This document shows, piece after piece, positions 51,924 to 61,834 of a stretch of DNA of 64,000 bases (position 1 is the first letter of the stretch; each line of letters starts with the position of its first letter). The notes beneath the pieces are model-generated. The model had not been told where the DNA came from, ran no database searches, and saw only the letters and a program-made list of their open reading frames with translations. A program made the position numbers and the translations under genes. This DNA comes from Massilia niastensis DSM 21313 (GTDB lineage: Bacteria; Pseudomonadota; Gammaproteobacteria; Burkholderiales; Burkholderiaceae_D), in NCBI RefSeq assembly GCF_000382345.1, contig NZ_KB908081.1, positions 62,001 to 126,000 on the forward strand, in the 5' to 3' direction.

Positions 51924-53702
51924 ATGAACGACACCACCAAGCGCCGCTTCCGGTCCCAGGACTGGTTCGACAACCCCGAGCGCATCGACATGACCGCGCT
52001 CTACCTCGAGCGCTTCATGAATTACGGGATCACCCCGGAAGAACTGCGTTCGGGCAAGCCGATCATCGGCATCGCCCAGAGCGGCAGCGATCTCTCGCCG
52101 TGCAACCGCATCCACCTGGAGCTCAGCAAGCGGGTGCGCGACGGCATCCGCGACGCCGGCGGCATTCCGATGGAATTCCCGCTGCACCCGATTTTTGAAA
52201 ACTGCCGCCGCCCGACCGCGGCGCTGGACCGCAACCTGGCCTATCTCGGCCTGGTCGAGATCCTGCACGGCTATCCGATCGACGCCGTCGTGCTGACCAC
52301 CGGCTGCGACAAGACCACCCCGGCCCAGCTGATGGCGGCAAGCACCGTCGACATCCCGGCGATCGTGCTGTCGGGCGGGCCGATGCTGGACGGCTGGTTC
52401 GAGGGCGAACTGGTGGGCTCGGGCGCGGCGATCTGGAAAGCACGCCGGCGCCTGGCGGCGGGCGAGATCGATGAAGACAAGTTCCTCCAGATCGCGACCG
52501 CGTCCGCTCCCTCGGCCGGGCACTGCAACACCATGGGCACGGCATCGACCATGAACGCCGTGGCCGAGGCGCTCGGCATGTCGCTCACCGGCTGTTCGGC
52601 GATCCCGGCGCCTTACCGCGAACGCGGCCAGATGGCCTACGAGACCGGCCGCCGCATCGTCGCGATGGCGCACGAGGACCTGCGTCCGTCGCGCATCCTG
52701 ACGCGCGACGCCTTCCTCGACGCCATCGTGGTCAATGCCGCGATCGGCGGCTCCAGCAACGCCCAGCCGCACATCGTGGCGATGGCGCGCCATGCCGGGG
52801 TCGAGATCACGCCCGAGGACTGGATGGAAGTCGGCTACGACGTGCCCCTGCTGCTCAACATGCAGCCCGCCGGCAAATACCTGGGCGAGCGCTTCCACCG
52901 CGCCGGCGGCACGCCGGCCATCATGTGGGAGCTGGAACAGGCGGGCAAGCTGCGCTCGCGCCGCCCGAGCGTGACCGGCCGCAGCATGGCCGAGAACCTG
53001 GCGGGGCGCGAAAGCGGCGACCGCGAGATGATCCGTCCGTTCGCCGATCCGCTCAAGCCGAGCGCCGGTTTCATGGTCCTGAAGGGCAACCTATTCGACT
53101 TCGCGATCATGAAGACCAGCGTGATCTCGGAAGCCTTCCGCGCCCGCTACCTGTCCACGCCCGGCTCGGAAAACCGCTTCGACTGCCGCGTGGTCGTGTT
53201 CGACGGTTCGGACGACTACCACCACCGCATCAACGACCCGGCGCTGGAGATCGACGAGCGCACCATGCTGGTGATCCGCGGCTCCGGGCCGGTCGGCTGG
53301 CCCGGTTCGGCCGAAGTGGTCAACATGCAGCCGCCCGACGCCCTGATCAAGCGCGGCATCACGGCGCTGCCGACCCTGGGCGACGGCCGCCAGTCCGGCA
53401 CCTCGGACAGCCCGTCGATCCTGAATGCCTCGCCCGAGAGCGCCGCCGGCGGCAACCTGGCGCTGTTGCGCACCGGTGACGTGGTGCGCGTGGACCTGAA
53501 CCTGGGCCGCTGCGACGTACTGCTGGCCGACGGCGAACTGGAAGCGCGCCGCAGGGACGCGCCGCCCGCCATCCCGGCCAGCCAGACCCCCTGGCAGGAG
53601 ATCTACAGGGCCACCGTGGGCCAGCTGCACACCGGCGCCTGCATGGAAATGGCCTTGCCCTACCGGGGCGTGGGACAGGACATGCCGCGCCATAATCATT
53701 GA
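51924..53702 (+). CDS. xylD: D-xylonate dehydratase (IlvD/Edd family, XylD)
   Basis: Dehydrates D-xylonate to 2-keto-3-deoxyxylonate. The 592 residues match the pentonate branch of the IlvD/Edd family. The three expected iron-sulfur ligands are Cys60 (SPCNRIH), Cys128 (TGCDKTTP) and Cys201 (GHCNTMG). LPTLGDGRQSGTSDSPSIL is the C-terminal catalytic-serine region, and PRHNH ends the protein as in Caulobacter XylD. AAAGG lies before the ATG. The substrate is assigned from this resemblance and from the neighbouring xylX, xylB and xylC. Confidence 0.95.
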   Translation: MNDTTKRRFRSQDWFDNPERIDMTALYLERFMNYGITPEELRSGKPIIGIAQSGSDLSPCNRIHLELSKRVRDGIRDAGGIPMEFPLHPIFENCRRPTAALDRNLAYLGLVEILHGYPIDAVVLTTGCDKTTPAQLMAASTVDIPAIVLSGGPMLDGWFEGELVGSGAAIWKARRRLAAGEIDEDKFLQIATASAPSAGHCNTMGTASTMNAVAEALGMSLTGCSAIPAPYRERGQMAYETGRRIVAMAHEDLRPSRILTRDAFLDAIVVNAAIGGSSNAQPHIVAMARHAGVEITPEDWMEVGYDVPLLLNMQPAGKYLGERFHRAGGTPAIMWELEQAGKLRSRRPSVTGRSMAENLAGRESGDREMIRPFADPLKPSAGFMVLKGNLFDFAIMKTSVISEAFRARYLSTPGSENRFDCRVVVFDGSDDYHHRINDPALEIDERTMLVIRGSGPVGWPGSAEVVNMQPPDALIKRGITALPTLGDGRQSGTSDSPSILNASPESAAGGNLALLRTGDVVRVDLNLGRCDVLLADGELEARRRDAPPAIPASQTPWQEIYRATVGQLHTGACMEMALPYRGVGQDMPRHNH

Positions 53703-53808
53703 AGTCGGGGATGGAGGGTGGCGCGGCCACGGTTTTTTCAGCAGAATAGCAAGACCCGCGGCAGGAAACGACTGCGCTGGTGATAATGAAGATAAATAGG
53801 AGACGTAA

Positions 53809-54813
53809 ATGAAAAAGATGATCAAGGCCGTCAGCCTGGCCTGCGCAATGCTGTTTTCCGCGGGAGCGGCGCATGCGGATGCCCAGAATCCGAAGATCGG
53901 CTTCTCGATCGACGACCTGCGGCTGGAACGCTGGACGCGCGACCGCGACTACTTCACCCAGGCCGCCGAAAAGCTCGGCGCCAAGGTGTATGTCCAGTCC
54001 GCCGACGCCAGCGAGCAGCGCCAGATCGCCCAGATCGAGAACCTGATCGCGCGCGGCGTCGACGTGCTGGTGATCGTCCCCTACAACGCCACGGTGCTCA
54101 ACAACGCGATCCGCGAAGCCAGGAAGGCGAAAATCAAGGTGGTTTCCTACGACCGCCTTATCCTGAATGCCGATATCGACGCCTACATCTCGTTCGACAA
54201 CAAGGCCGTGGGCGAACTGCAGGCGCAGTCGCTGGTCCAGCTCAAGCCGAAGGGCAACTACTACCTGCTGGGCGGCGCCCCGACCGACAACAACGCCAAG
54301 ATGCTGCGCGAAGGCCAGCTCAAGGTGCTGCAGCCGCTGATCGACAAGGGCGACATCAAGGTGGTGGGCAAGCAGTGGGTCAAGGACTGGAGCGCGTCCG
54401 AAGCCCTGTCCATCGTCGAGAACGCGCTGACCGCCAACGGCAACAGGATCGACGCCGTGGTGGCCTCGAACGACGCCACCGCCGGCGGCGCGATCCAGGC
54501 CCTGGCCGGGCAGAAGCTGGCCGGCAAGGTCGCCGTCTCGGGCCAGGATTCCGACCTGGCGGCGGTGCGGCGCGTGATCGCGGGCACCCAGTCGATGACC
54601 GTCTACAAGCCGCTCAAGGAGATCGCGGCGAACGCCGCCAGGCTGTCCATCCAGCTGGTGCGCAACGAGAAACCCGCCTACAACGCCCAGCTCAATAACG
54701 GCGCCAAGCAGGTCAACACCATCCTGCTCAAGCCCATCCTGCTGAACAAGTCGAACATCGACCTGCTGGTCAAGGACGGCTTCTATACCCAGGCCCAGCT
54801 GGCCGGCAAGTGA
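53809..54813 (+). CDS. xylF: Xylose ABC transporter substrate-binding protein
   Basis: A 334-residue periplasmic sugar-binding protein with a signal peptide (KAVSLACAMLFSAGAAHA) and a two-lobe type-I fold. XylF-like patches are GFSIDDLRLERWTRDRDYF, VIVPYNATVLNNAI, VSYDRLILNADIDAYISFDN and VSGQDSDLAAVRR. AGGAG lies before the ATG. It follows xylD after 106 bp and is followed by a structured gap before xylG, a usual way to make more binding protein than membrane components. Confidence 0.95.
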   Translation: MKKMIKAVSLACAMLFSAGAAHADAQNPKIGFSIDDLRLERWTRDRDYFTQAAEKLGAKVYVQSADASEQRQIAQIENLIARGVDVLVIVPYNATVLNNAIREARKAKIKVVSYDRLILNADIDAYISFDNKAVGELQAQSLVQLKPKGNYYLLGGAPTDNNAKMLREGQLKVLQPLIDKGDIKVVGKQWVKDWSASEALSIVENALTANGNRIDAVVASNDATAGGAIQALAGQKLAGKVAVSGQDSDLAAVRRVIAGTQSMTVYKPLKEIAANAARLSIQLVRNEKPAYNAQLNNGAKQVNTILLKPILLNKSNIDLLVKDGFYTQAQLAGK

Positions 54814-54840
54814 TCCGCAACTGATCTGGAACCGGGCCGC

Positions 54841-54926
54841 GTCCGCCGCGAGGCGGACCGGAGGCGGGTTCGGGAACCGGGAGCGTCGTCGACGCTTCCG
54901 GCTGGCCGCGGCACGCCCGGTTCTTT
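54841..54926 (+). other. Structured intercistronic region between xylF and xylG
   Basis: A hairpin GTCCGCC-GCGA-GGCGGAC (54841-54858) is followed by a longer stem GAACCGGG/CCCGGTTC (54874-54881 with 54916-54923) that encloses an inner near-palindrome (AGCGTCGTCGACGCT) and ends in TTCTTT. It could partly terminate transcription or protect the xylF end of the mRNA. Confidence 0.6.
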
Positions 54927-54954
54927 CGACGCAACCCATTGAACTGAGACTTGT

Positions 54955-56508
54955 ATGTCCGGCTACCTGCTTGAAATGAAGGGAATCGCGAAGCGATTCG
55001 ACGGCGTGCCCGCCCTCGACGGCATCGACCTGGCGATCCGGCCGGGCGAATGCATCGGCCTGTGCGGCGAGAACGGCGCCGGCAAGTCCACCCTGATGAA
55101 GGTGCTGTCGGCGGTCTACCCGCACGGCACCTGGGACGGCGAGATCCTGCTCGACGGCCAGCCGCTGCGGGCGCGCTCGGTGCGCGAGACCGAGGAAGCC
55201 GGCATCATCATCATCCACCAGGAACTGATGCTGGTGCCCGAACTGACGGTCGCCGAGAACATCTTCCTCGGGAACGAACCGACCCTGCCCGGCGGGCGCC
55301 TGAATTATCCGGCCATGAACCATCGCGCCGAGGAAATCCTGCGCGAACTGAAGCTGCCGGACGTGAACGTGGTGCTGCCGGTGAAGAACTACGGGGGCGG
55401 CCACCAGCAGCTGATCGAGATCGGCAAGGCGCTCAACAAGAACGCGCGCCTGCTGATCCTGGACGAACCCTCGGCCTCGCTGACGGCGGCCGAGATCGAG
55501 GTCCTGCTCGAGATCATCCGCGACCTGAAGGCGAAGGGCGTGGCCTGCGTCTACATCTCGCACAAGCTGGAAGAGGTGGCGGCCATCTGCGACACCATCG
55601 TCGTGATCCGCGACGGCAGGCACATCGCCACCACCCCGATGGCCGCGATGAGCGTGGACCGCATCATCGCCCAGATGTGCGGGCGCGAGCTGAACCAGCT
55701 CTACCCTTCGCTGCCGCACGAAGTGGGCGAGGTGGTGATGGAAGCGCGCCATGTCACCTGCTACGACCCCGACCAGCCGCTGCGCAAGAAGGTCGACGAC
55801 GTCTCGTTCCAGCTGCGGCGCGGGGAAATCCTCGGCATCGCCGGCCTGGTCGGCGCCGGCCGCACCGAGCTGGTGACCGCGATCTTCGGTTCCTATCCCG
55901 GCAAGTACGAGGCCGAGGTCTGGCTCGACGGCCGGCGGGTCGACACCTCGGAACCCCTGGAGGCGATCCGGGCCGGTTTCGCCCTGGTGCCGGAAGACCG
56001 CAAGCAGCACGGCATCGTGCGCGACCTGTCGGTGGGCGAGAACATCACGCTCTCGGTGCTGGGGCGCTATGCGCGCCTGACGCGCATCGACGACATGCTG
56101 GAAGCGCGCGCGATCGACGAGCAGATCCGCCGCCTGGCGCTGAAGGCCGCCAGCCCGGCGCTGCCGATCACGGCGCTCTCGGGCGGCAACCAGCAGAAGG
56201 CGGTGCTGGCCAAGATGCTGCTGACCGGGCCCAGGGTGCTGATCCTCGACGAGCCGACGCGCGGCGTGGACGTCGGCGCCAAGTTCGAAATCTACAAGCT
56301 GATGCTGGAACTGGCCGCGCAGGGCATCTCGATCATCATGGTCTCGTCCGAGCTGGCCGAGGTGCTGGGCGTCTCGGACCGGGTGCTGGTGATGGGCGAA
56401 GGACAGCTGCGCGGAGAATTCGTCAACAAGGACCTGACCCAGGAAATGGTGCTGGCCGCCGCCATCGGCCAGCCGGCCAGCCGCGCGGCCGAAGGCGCGC
56501 CCGTTTAA
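54955..56508 (+). CDS. xylG: Xylose ABC transporter ATP-binding protein
   Basis: A 517-residue tandem ATPase that powers sugar import. The first domain has Walker [10 protein letters not shown], a signature-like [13 protein letters not shown] and Walker [12 protein letters not shown]. The second has [13 protein letters not shown], signature [15 protein letters not shown] and [19 protein letters not shown]. As is usual for sugar-transport ATPases of this class, the second P-loop is degenerate. Next to xylH with 19 bases between. Its own Shine-Dalgarno is weak. Confidence 0.96.
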   Translation: MSGYLLEMKGIAKRFDGVPALDGIDLAIRPGECIGLCGENGAGKSTLMKVLSAVYPHGTWDGEILLDGQPLRARSVRETEEAGIIIIHQELMLVPELTVAENIFLGNEPTLPGGRLNYPAMNHRAEEILRELKLPDVNVVLPVKNYGGGHQQLIEIGKALNKNARLLILDEPSASLTAAEIEVLLEIIRDLKAKGVACVYISHKLEEVAAICDTIVVIRDGRHIATTPMAAMSVDRIIAQMCGRELNQLYPSLPHEVGEVVMEARHVTCYDPDQPLRKKVDDVSFQLRRGEILGIAGLVGAGRTELVTAIFGSYPGKYEAEVWLDGRRVDTSEPLEAIRAGFALVPEDRKQHGIVRDLSVGENITLSVLGRYARLTRIDDMLEARAIDEQIRRLALKAASPALPITALSGGNQQKAVLAKMLLTGPRVLILDEPTRGVDVGAKFEIYKLMLELAAQGISIIMVSSELAEVLGVSDRVLVMGEGQLRGEFVNKDLTQEMVLAAAIGQPASRAAEGAPV

Positions 56509-56527
56509 CCCAACCCATCGAACGATC

Positions 56528-57724
56528 ATGAAAATAGATAACATCCAGGCGCGCCCGATCGAGACGCCCCGCCAGGCGCCCAAGCAAACGATCGGCTTCA
56601 AGCAGATCTTCACCCAGTACAAGATCCTGGCGCTGCTGGTGGCGATCGCCCTGATCTGGGCCTTCTTCAGCTGGAAGACCGATGGTGGCTTCACCTCGGC
56701 GCGCAACCTGTCGAACCTGATGCGCCAGATGTCGGTCACCGGCATCATGGCCTGCGGCATGGTATTCATCATCATCGCCGGCGAGATCGACCTCTCGATC
56801 GGCTCGCTCCTCGGCCTGCTGGGCGGGATGGCGGCCGTGCTCGACGTCACCCACGGGATGCCGCTGCCGCTGTCGGTCGCGGTCGTGCTGGGGGCCGGCC
56901 TGCTACTGGGCTGCCTGAACGGCTTCCTGACCGCCTATGCCGGGATACCGTCCTTCATCGTCGGACTCGGGGGCATGCTGGCCTATCGCGGCGTGGTGCT
57001 CGGGCTCACCGACGGCGCGACCATCGCGCCGGTCTCGCCGGAGATGGAGCAGCTGGGCCAGGCCTACCTGCCGCCGGCGCTGGGCGTGGCGCTGGGCCTG
57101 GGCCTGTTCGCGCTGGCCTGCGTGCTGGCCTGGCGCCAGCGCGTCAACCAGGCCAGGCACAAGCTGCAGGTGGTCGCGCTGTGGCGCTCGGTGTTCCGGG
57201 TGCTGGTCGTGGGCGTGGTGCTGGCCGGACTGATCTCGACCTTCAACAGCTATGAAGGCATTCCGATGCCGGTGCTGATCCTCCTTGCGCTGCTGGGCAT
57301 CTTCAGCTACATCGCGAAGCAGACCGTGTTCGGCCGCCGCATCTACGCGGTCGGCAGCAACATGGAGGCGACCCGCCTGTCCGGCATCGACGTGAAGGCC
57401 GTCAAGCTCTGGATCTTCGGCCTGATGGGCCTGATGTGCGCACTGGCTGGCCTGATCAACACCGCCCGCATGGCGTCCGGGTCGCCGTCGGCCGGCACCT
57501 CCGCCGAACTGGACGTGATCGCAGCCTGCTTCATCGGCGGCACCTCGATGCGCGGCGGTATCGGCACCGTCCACGGCGCCCTGGTCGGCGCGCTGGTGAT
57601 GGCCAGCCTGGACAACGGCATGTCGATGCTCGACGTCGACGCCTACTGGCAGATGATCGTGAAAGGACTGATCCTGACGCTGGCGGTCTGGCTCGACGTG
57701 GCGACGCGCACCGGCCGCCGCTGA
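56528..57724 (+). CDS. xylH: Xylose ABC transporter permease
   Basis: A 398-residue inner-membrane permease with about ten to twelve hydrophobic segments. Characteristic sequences are GMVFIIIAGEIDLSIGSLLGL, IPSFIVGLGGMLAYRG, GRRIYAVGSNMEATRLSGI and LDVIAACFIGGTSMRGGIGT. An N-terminal cytoplasmic extension of about 35 residues precedes the first helix. Last gene of xylXBCDFGH; a bidirectional terminator follows 22 bases later. Confidence 0.96.
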   Translation: MKIDNIQARPIETPRQAPKQTIGFKQIFTQYKILALLVAIALIWAFFSWKTDGGFTSARNLSNLMRQMSVTGIMACGMVFIIIAGEIDLSIGSLLGLLGGMAAVLDVTHGMPLPLSVAVVLGAGLLLGCLNGFLTAYAGIPSFIVGLGGMLAYRGVVLGLTDGATIAPVSPEMEQLGQAYLPPALGVALGLGLFALACVLAWRQRVNQARHKLQVVALWRSVFRVLVVGVVLAGLISTFNSYEGIPMPVLILLALLGIFSYIAKQTVFGRRIYAVGSNMEATRLSGIDVKAVKLWIFGLMGLMCALAGLINTARMASGSPSAGTSAELDVIAACFIGGTSMRGGIGTVHGALVGALVMASLDNGMSMLDVDAYWQMIVKGLILTLAVWLDVATRTGRR

Positions 57725-57746
57725 TCGCCCGTCCAGCGGCAAGAAG

Positions 57747-57775
57747 AAAAGGCCAACCTCACGGTTGGCCTTTTT
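57747..57775. terminator. Bidirectional terminator between xylH and the KGSA dehydrogenase gene
   Basis: AAAAGGCCAACC-TCAC-GGTTGGCCTTTT, a perfect 12-bp stem with A/T runs on both ends, placed between two convergent genes and usable in both directions. Confidence 0.93.
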
Positions 57776-57794
57776 CATTCGAGCCAGGTGTCGA

Positions 57795-59372
57795 CTACGC
57801 GGTCTTCAGCTGCCCGTCCACGATGCGGGCCAGGCCCAGCGGATTCTCATCCTTCAATGCCTCCGGCAGCAGGCCGGCCGGGACGTCCTGGTAGCACACC
57901 GGACGCAGGAAGCGCTCGATCGCGGTCGCGCCGACCGAGGTGCTGCGGCTGTCCGAGGTGGACGGGAAGGGCCCGCCGTGGACCATCGCGTGCGAGACCT
58001 CGACGCCGGTCGGGAAGCCGTTGAACAGGATGCGGCCGACCTTGCGCTCGAGCAGGGGGAGCAGGGCGCCCGCCAGCGGATGGTCGCCGGCCTCGGCATG
58101 CACGGTCGCCGTCAGCTGGCCCTCGAGGTGGCGCGCCACCGCCAGCATCTCGGCTTCGTCGCGGCAGGCGATCAGCACCGAGGTCGGTCCGAAGATCTCT
58201 TCTTCCAGCGCCGGCGTGGCCAGGTAGGTGGCGGCGTCGCAGCGGTACAGCGCGGCCTGGGCGGCGCAGCCCTTGCCTTCGGCGCTGCCGCGCGCGAGCA
58301 GCTGCACGCCGTCCAGGCCCGAGCGGCGCTCGACGGCGCCGGTGTAGGCCTGGTGGATGCCGGCGCTGAGCATGGTGCCGGCGGCCTTCAGCTGCAGCGC
58401 CTCGGCGGCGGCGGCGCCGAAGGCGTCGAAGTCCGGCCCGGCCAGCCCGATGACCAGGCCCGGGTTGGTGCAGAACTGGCCGACGCCCAGGGTCAGCGAA
58501 TCCACGAAGGCCCCGGCCAGCTTCGCGCCGCCGGCCGCCAGCGCGCCCGGCAGCAGGAACACCGGATTAATGCTGCTCATCTCCGCGAACACGGGAATCG
58601 GCACCGCGCGCGCATTCGCGATGCGCACCAGCGCCAGGCCGCCATGGCGCGAGCCGGTGAAGCCCACCGCCTGGATGGCCGGATGGCTGACCAGGTCCTG
58701 GCCGATCTGGTTGCCTTCGCCGATCACCATCGAGAACACGCCTTCCGGCATGCCGCAGTCGAGGGCGGCGCGGTACACCGCCTTGGCCACCAGTTCCGAG
58801 GTGCCGAGGTGGGCGTTGTGGGCCTTGACCACCACCGGGCAGCCGGCGGCCAGCGCCGACGCGGTGTCGCCGCCGGCGACCGAGAACGCCAGCGGGAAGT
58901 TACTCGCCCCGAAGACGGCGACAGGGCCCAGCGGGATCTTGCGCATGCGCAGGTCCGGACGCGGCGGCGTGCGCTCCGGCAGCGCCGAGTCGAGCGTCGC
59001 TTCGAGGAAGTAGCCGTCGCGGACCACCTTGGCGAACAGGCGCAGCTGGTTGACGGTGCGGCCGCGCTCACCTTCGAGGCGGGCTTGCGGCAGGCCGCTC
59101 TCCTGGCCGGCGCGCGCGATCAGGGCCGGGCCGAGCGCCATGATCCGGTCGGCGATGGCCTCGAGGAAGCGCGCGCGCTGTTCCAGGCCGGTGGCGCGGT
59201 AGGCGTCGAAAGCCTGTTCGGCCAGTGCGCAGGCGGTGGCCAGGTCCTCGGCGGTGGCGGTGCCGAACGACGGCTCCAGCGCGGCGTGGCGCGCCGGGTC
59301 GTAGGCCTGGATGGCGCCGGCGCTGCCGCGCACGATGCGCTGGCCGATGATCATGTCTCCGTTGATGTGCAT
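57795..59372 (-). CDS. 2-oxoglutarate semialdehyde (2,5-dioxovalerate) dehydrogenase
   Basis: Last Weimberg step: oxidation of 2-oxoglutarate semialdehyde to 2-oxoglutarate with NAD(P). The 525-residue aldehyde dehydrogenase begins HINGDMIIGQR, a start typical of this branch. The cofactor/substrate regions are GPVAVFGASNFPLAFSVAGG, VVVKAHNAHLGTSELV, the Glu in PVFAEMSSINPVFLL and the catalytic Cys in GVGQFCTNPGLV. AAGGAG five bases upstream fixes the ATG at 59372. It plays the role of Caulobacter XylA but faces the xyl operon in convergent orientation, so it has its own promoter. Confidence 0.93.
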   Translation of the reverse strand: MHINGDMIIGQRIVRGSAGAIQAYDPARHAALEPSFGTATAEDLATACALAEQAFDAYRATGLEQRARFLEAIADRIMALGPALIARAGQESGLPQARLEGERGRTVNQLRLFAKVVRDGYFLEATLDSALPERTPPRPDLRMRKIPLGPVAVFGASNFPLAFSVAGGDTASALAAGCPVVVKAHNAHLGTSELVAKAVYRAALDCGMPEGVFSMVIGEGNQIGQDLVSHPAIQAVGFTGSRHGGLALVRIANARAVPIPVFAEMSSINPVFLLPGALAAGGAKLAGAFVDSLTLGVGQFCTNPGLVIGLAGPDFDAFGAAAAEALQLKAAGTMLSAGIHQAYTGAVERRSGLDGVQLLARGSAEGKGCAAQAALYRCDAATYLATPALEEEIFGPTSVLIACRDEAEMLAVARHLEGQLTATVHAEAGDHPLAGALLPLLERKVGRILFNGFPTGVEVSHAMVHGGPFPSTSDSRSTSVGATAIERFLRPVCYQDVPAGLLPEALKDENPLGLARIVDGQLKTA

Positions 59373-59674
59373 GAATGCTCCTTGGTTGAAAGCGGTAGGT
59401 GGCGGTGAAGCTGTTGTTGCGGTTTCATTGTTGGGCGCTATCATAACAAACTGTCCTGGCCTGCGCTCGTCGTCGGATGGGTGTTCCGTTCACAATTTCG
59501 GGGCTGGCGTCGCGCCCGTGGGGCTTTTCGCATGGCCTCGATATAACAAATCCAGGCGATCCACGCGCTTGCGATCAGAATTGGTGGTAGCGCAAACATT
59601 TTTCTTGCAAGCTCGTCAGGTGTTGGTTTAGCATGGTTTCAGAACGCACATGATACGTACAAAACAGGAGACCC
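59373..59674. other. Divergent intergenic region, KGSA dehydrogenase / GH74
   Basis: 302 bases with promoters for both directions. ATAACAAA occurs twice (near 59442 and 59542), each a partial match to one arm (GATAACA) of the xyl operator, but no second arm follows at the right distance. No RNA gene or repeat recognised. Confidence 0.4.
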
Positions 59675-61834
59675 ATGCGCACCTCGATCACCCGCCTTGC
59701 AGGCGCCGCTGCACTGGTATTGCTGTCCGGGACCGCCCCGGCCGTGCAAGCCCCCGAGCGCATCGAGTACGTGTGGGACAGCCTCGCCATCGGCGGCGGC
59801 GGCTTCGTGACCGCCGTGCTGCCCAGCCGCAGCGAGCCGGGACTGGCCTATGCGCGCACCGATGTCGGCGGCGCCTATCGCTGGGATCCGCGCGAGGCCC
59901 GCTGGATCGCGCTGCTCGACTGGGTCGCGGAAGACCAGACCGGCTTCCTCGGCATCGACGCGCTGGCCATCGATCCGCGCAATGGCGCCAACGTCTACCT
60001 GCTGGCGGGGATCGCCTACCTGAACGGGGGACGCACCGCCATCCTGCGCTCGACCGACCATGGCAAGACCTTCTCGATCGTCGACGTCAGCAGCCAGTTC
60101 AAGACCCACGGCAATGGTTTCGGGCGCCAGAACGGCGAGCGGCTGGCGGTCGATCCGGGCAACGGCAAGCTGCTGTACCTCGGTTCGCGGCGCGACGGCC
60201 TGTTCTTCAGCAGCGACGCCGGCCAGACCTGGAGCAGGATGGACAGCCTGCCGGTGACGACCACGCCGAACGATGTCGGGATCAACATCCTGGTGCCGGA
60301 CCCGGGCAGCGTGGCCGGCGGCCGTGCGCGCCGCCTGTTCGCCGGCGTGTCGCGCTTCGGCACGGCCGGTCCCAACCTGTACCGCAGCGACGACGGCGGC
60401 GCGACCTTCGCGTCCGTCGCCGGCTCCCCCGCCGGCCTGATGCCGCAGCGCGCGGTGCTCGACGGCGCGGGCAACCTGCTGGTGACCTATGCCGACGGCG
60501 CGGGACCGCACCCGAACCGCAGCGGCAGCGAGCCGATGGACCGCGGCCAGGTCTGGAAGTACCACATCGCCAGCGGCGCCTGGACCAATGTGACGCCGGC
60601 CGGCTGGACCCGCCCGTTCGCCGGCATCAGCATCGACCCGGCCAACCCGCGCCGGATCGTGGTCTCGACCATCAACACCTTCCTGCCGCAAGGCGGCGGC
60701 AAGGGCGACCGCATCTTCCTGAGCCAGGACGGCGGCGCCACCTGGACCGATGTCATCGGGCGCGGCTTCGAGGTCGACGCCGCCGGCGTGCCCTGGCTGA
60801 AGGGCCACGGGATCCACTGGACCGGCTCGGTCGAGTTCGACCCGGCCGACTCGCGCGCGGTCTGGGTCACCTCCGGCAACGGCGTGTTCCGGACCGCGAA
60901 CATCGACGCCGCGCCGGCCAAATGGACCTTCACCGTGAAGGGCATGGAAGAGACGGTGCCGCTGGGCTTTGCCAGCGTCCCGGGCGGGCCGCTGGTGTCC
61001 GCGATCGGCGACATCGACGGCTACCTGCACGACGACCCGGCGCGCCACGGCCGCATCCACGATCCGCAGATCGGCACCACCACCGGCCTGGATGTCGCCG
61101 CCGCCAGGCCCGCCATCATGGCGCGGGTCGGCAAGAACCTGCAGCTGACCCGCGACGGCGGCGCCACCTGGAAGCAGGCGCCGGCGCTGATGGGAATCAA
61201 GGGCCAGCTTGCCTTGTCGGCCGACGGCGCGACCATCCTGCACAATCCGGAGCGCTCGGAAACGACCTACCGCTCGATCGATGCGGGCGCGAGCTGGAAC
61301 CCGGTCAAGGGACTGGCGAAGGCCAATGTGCGTCCGGTGGCCGATCCGGTGCGCGGCGATGTGTTCTATGCCTACGACGACAGCGCGCTGCTGGCCAGCG
61401 TGGATGGCGGCGCCAGCTTCGCGCCGCGCGCCAGCCTGCCGTCCGGCGGCTCGCGCCTGCTGCGCCCGGCGCCTGGGCGCGAGGGCGACCTGTGGGTCGC
61501 ATTGAAGGATGGCGGCCTGCAGCGCTCGCGCGACGGCGGCGTCACGTTCAGCAAGTTCGCGGGCGTGGGCTACTGCGGCGCGGTCGGCTTCGGCAAGGCG
61601 GCGCCGGGCAAGGACTTCCCGGCCGTCTATATATGGGGCAGCGTCGGCGGCGTGCGCGGCATCCACCGCTCGCTGGACGCCGGCGCGACCTGGGCCCGCA
61701 TCAACGACGACGCCCACCAGTACGGCGGCCCGGGCGACGGCCACTTCATCGTGGGCGACATGAACCGCTTCGGCTATGTCTACATGAGCACCGCCGGCCG
61801 CGGCATCGTCTATGGAAAGCCGGCCGCCCGATGA
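59675..61834 (+). CDS. Secreted GH74 endo-xyloglucanase
   Basis: A 719-residue exported glycoside hydrolase with a signal peptide ([20 protein letters not shown]) and a double seven-bladed propeller full of Asp-box-like repeats ([32 protein letters not shown]). [20 protein letters not shown] and [11 protein letters not shown] are hallmarks of GH74; Asp63 and Asp446 (SAIGDIDGY) are the expected catalytic pair. It should cut the glucan backbone of xyloglucan. No cellulose-binding module is present. The stop overlaps the GH95 start (ATGA), so both enzymes are made together. GGAG lies before the ATG. Confidence 0.92.
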   Translation: MRTSITRLAGAAALVLLSGTAPAVQAPERIEYVWDSLAIGGGGFVTAVLPSRSEPGLAYARTDVGGAYRWDPREARWIALLDWVAEDQTGFLGIDALAIDPRNGANVYLLAGIAYLNGGRTAILRSTDHGKTFSIVDVSSQFKTHGNGFGRQNGERLAVDPGNGKLLYLGSRRDGLFFSSDAGQTWSRMDSLPVTTTPNDVGINILVPDPGSVAGGRARRLFAGVSRFGTAGPNLYRSDDGGATFASVAGSPAGLMPQRAVLDGAGNLLVTYADGAGPHPNRSGSEPMDRGQVWKYHIASGAWTNVTPAGWTRPFAGISIDPANPRRIVVSTINTFLPQGGGKGDRIFLSQDGGATWTDVIGRGFEVDAAGVPWLKGHGIHWTGSVEFDPADSRAVWVTSGNGVFRTANIDAAPAKWTFTVKGMEETVPLGFASVPGGPLVSAIGDIDGYLHDDPARHGRIHDPQIGTTTGLDVAAARPAIMARVGKNLQLTRDGGATWKQAPALMGIKGQLALSADGATILHNPERSETTYRSIDAGASWNPVKGLAKANVRPVADPVRGDVFYAYDDSALLASVDGGASFAPRASLPSGGSRLLRPAPGREGDLWVALKDGGLQRSRDGGVTFSKFAGVGYCGAVGFGKAAPGKDFPAVYIWGSVGGVRGIHRSLDAGATWARINDDAHQYGGPGDGHFIVGDMNRFGYVYMSTAGRGIVYGKPAAR

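Noticed and set aside
53359..56850. A 1163-codon open frame antisense to xylD-xylF-xylG
   Set aside because: It crosses three well-supported genes and their gaps with no domain of its own; an effect of high third-position GC.
59436..59550. Additional xyl operators before the KGSA dehydrogenase and GH74 genes
   Set aside because: Only single ATAACAAA half-sites occur; no matching second arm at 4-base spacing.
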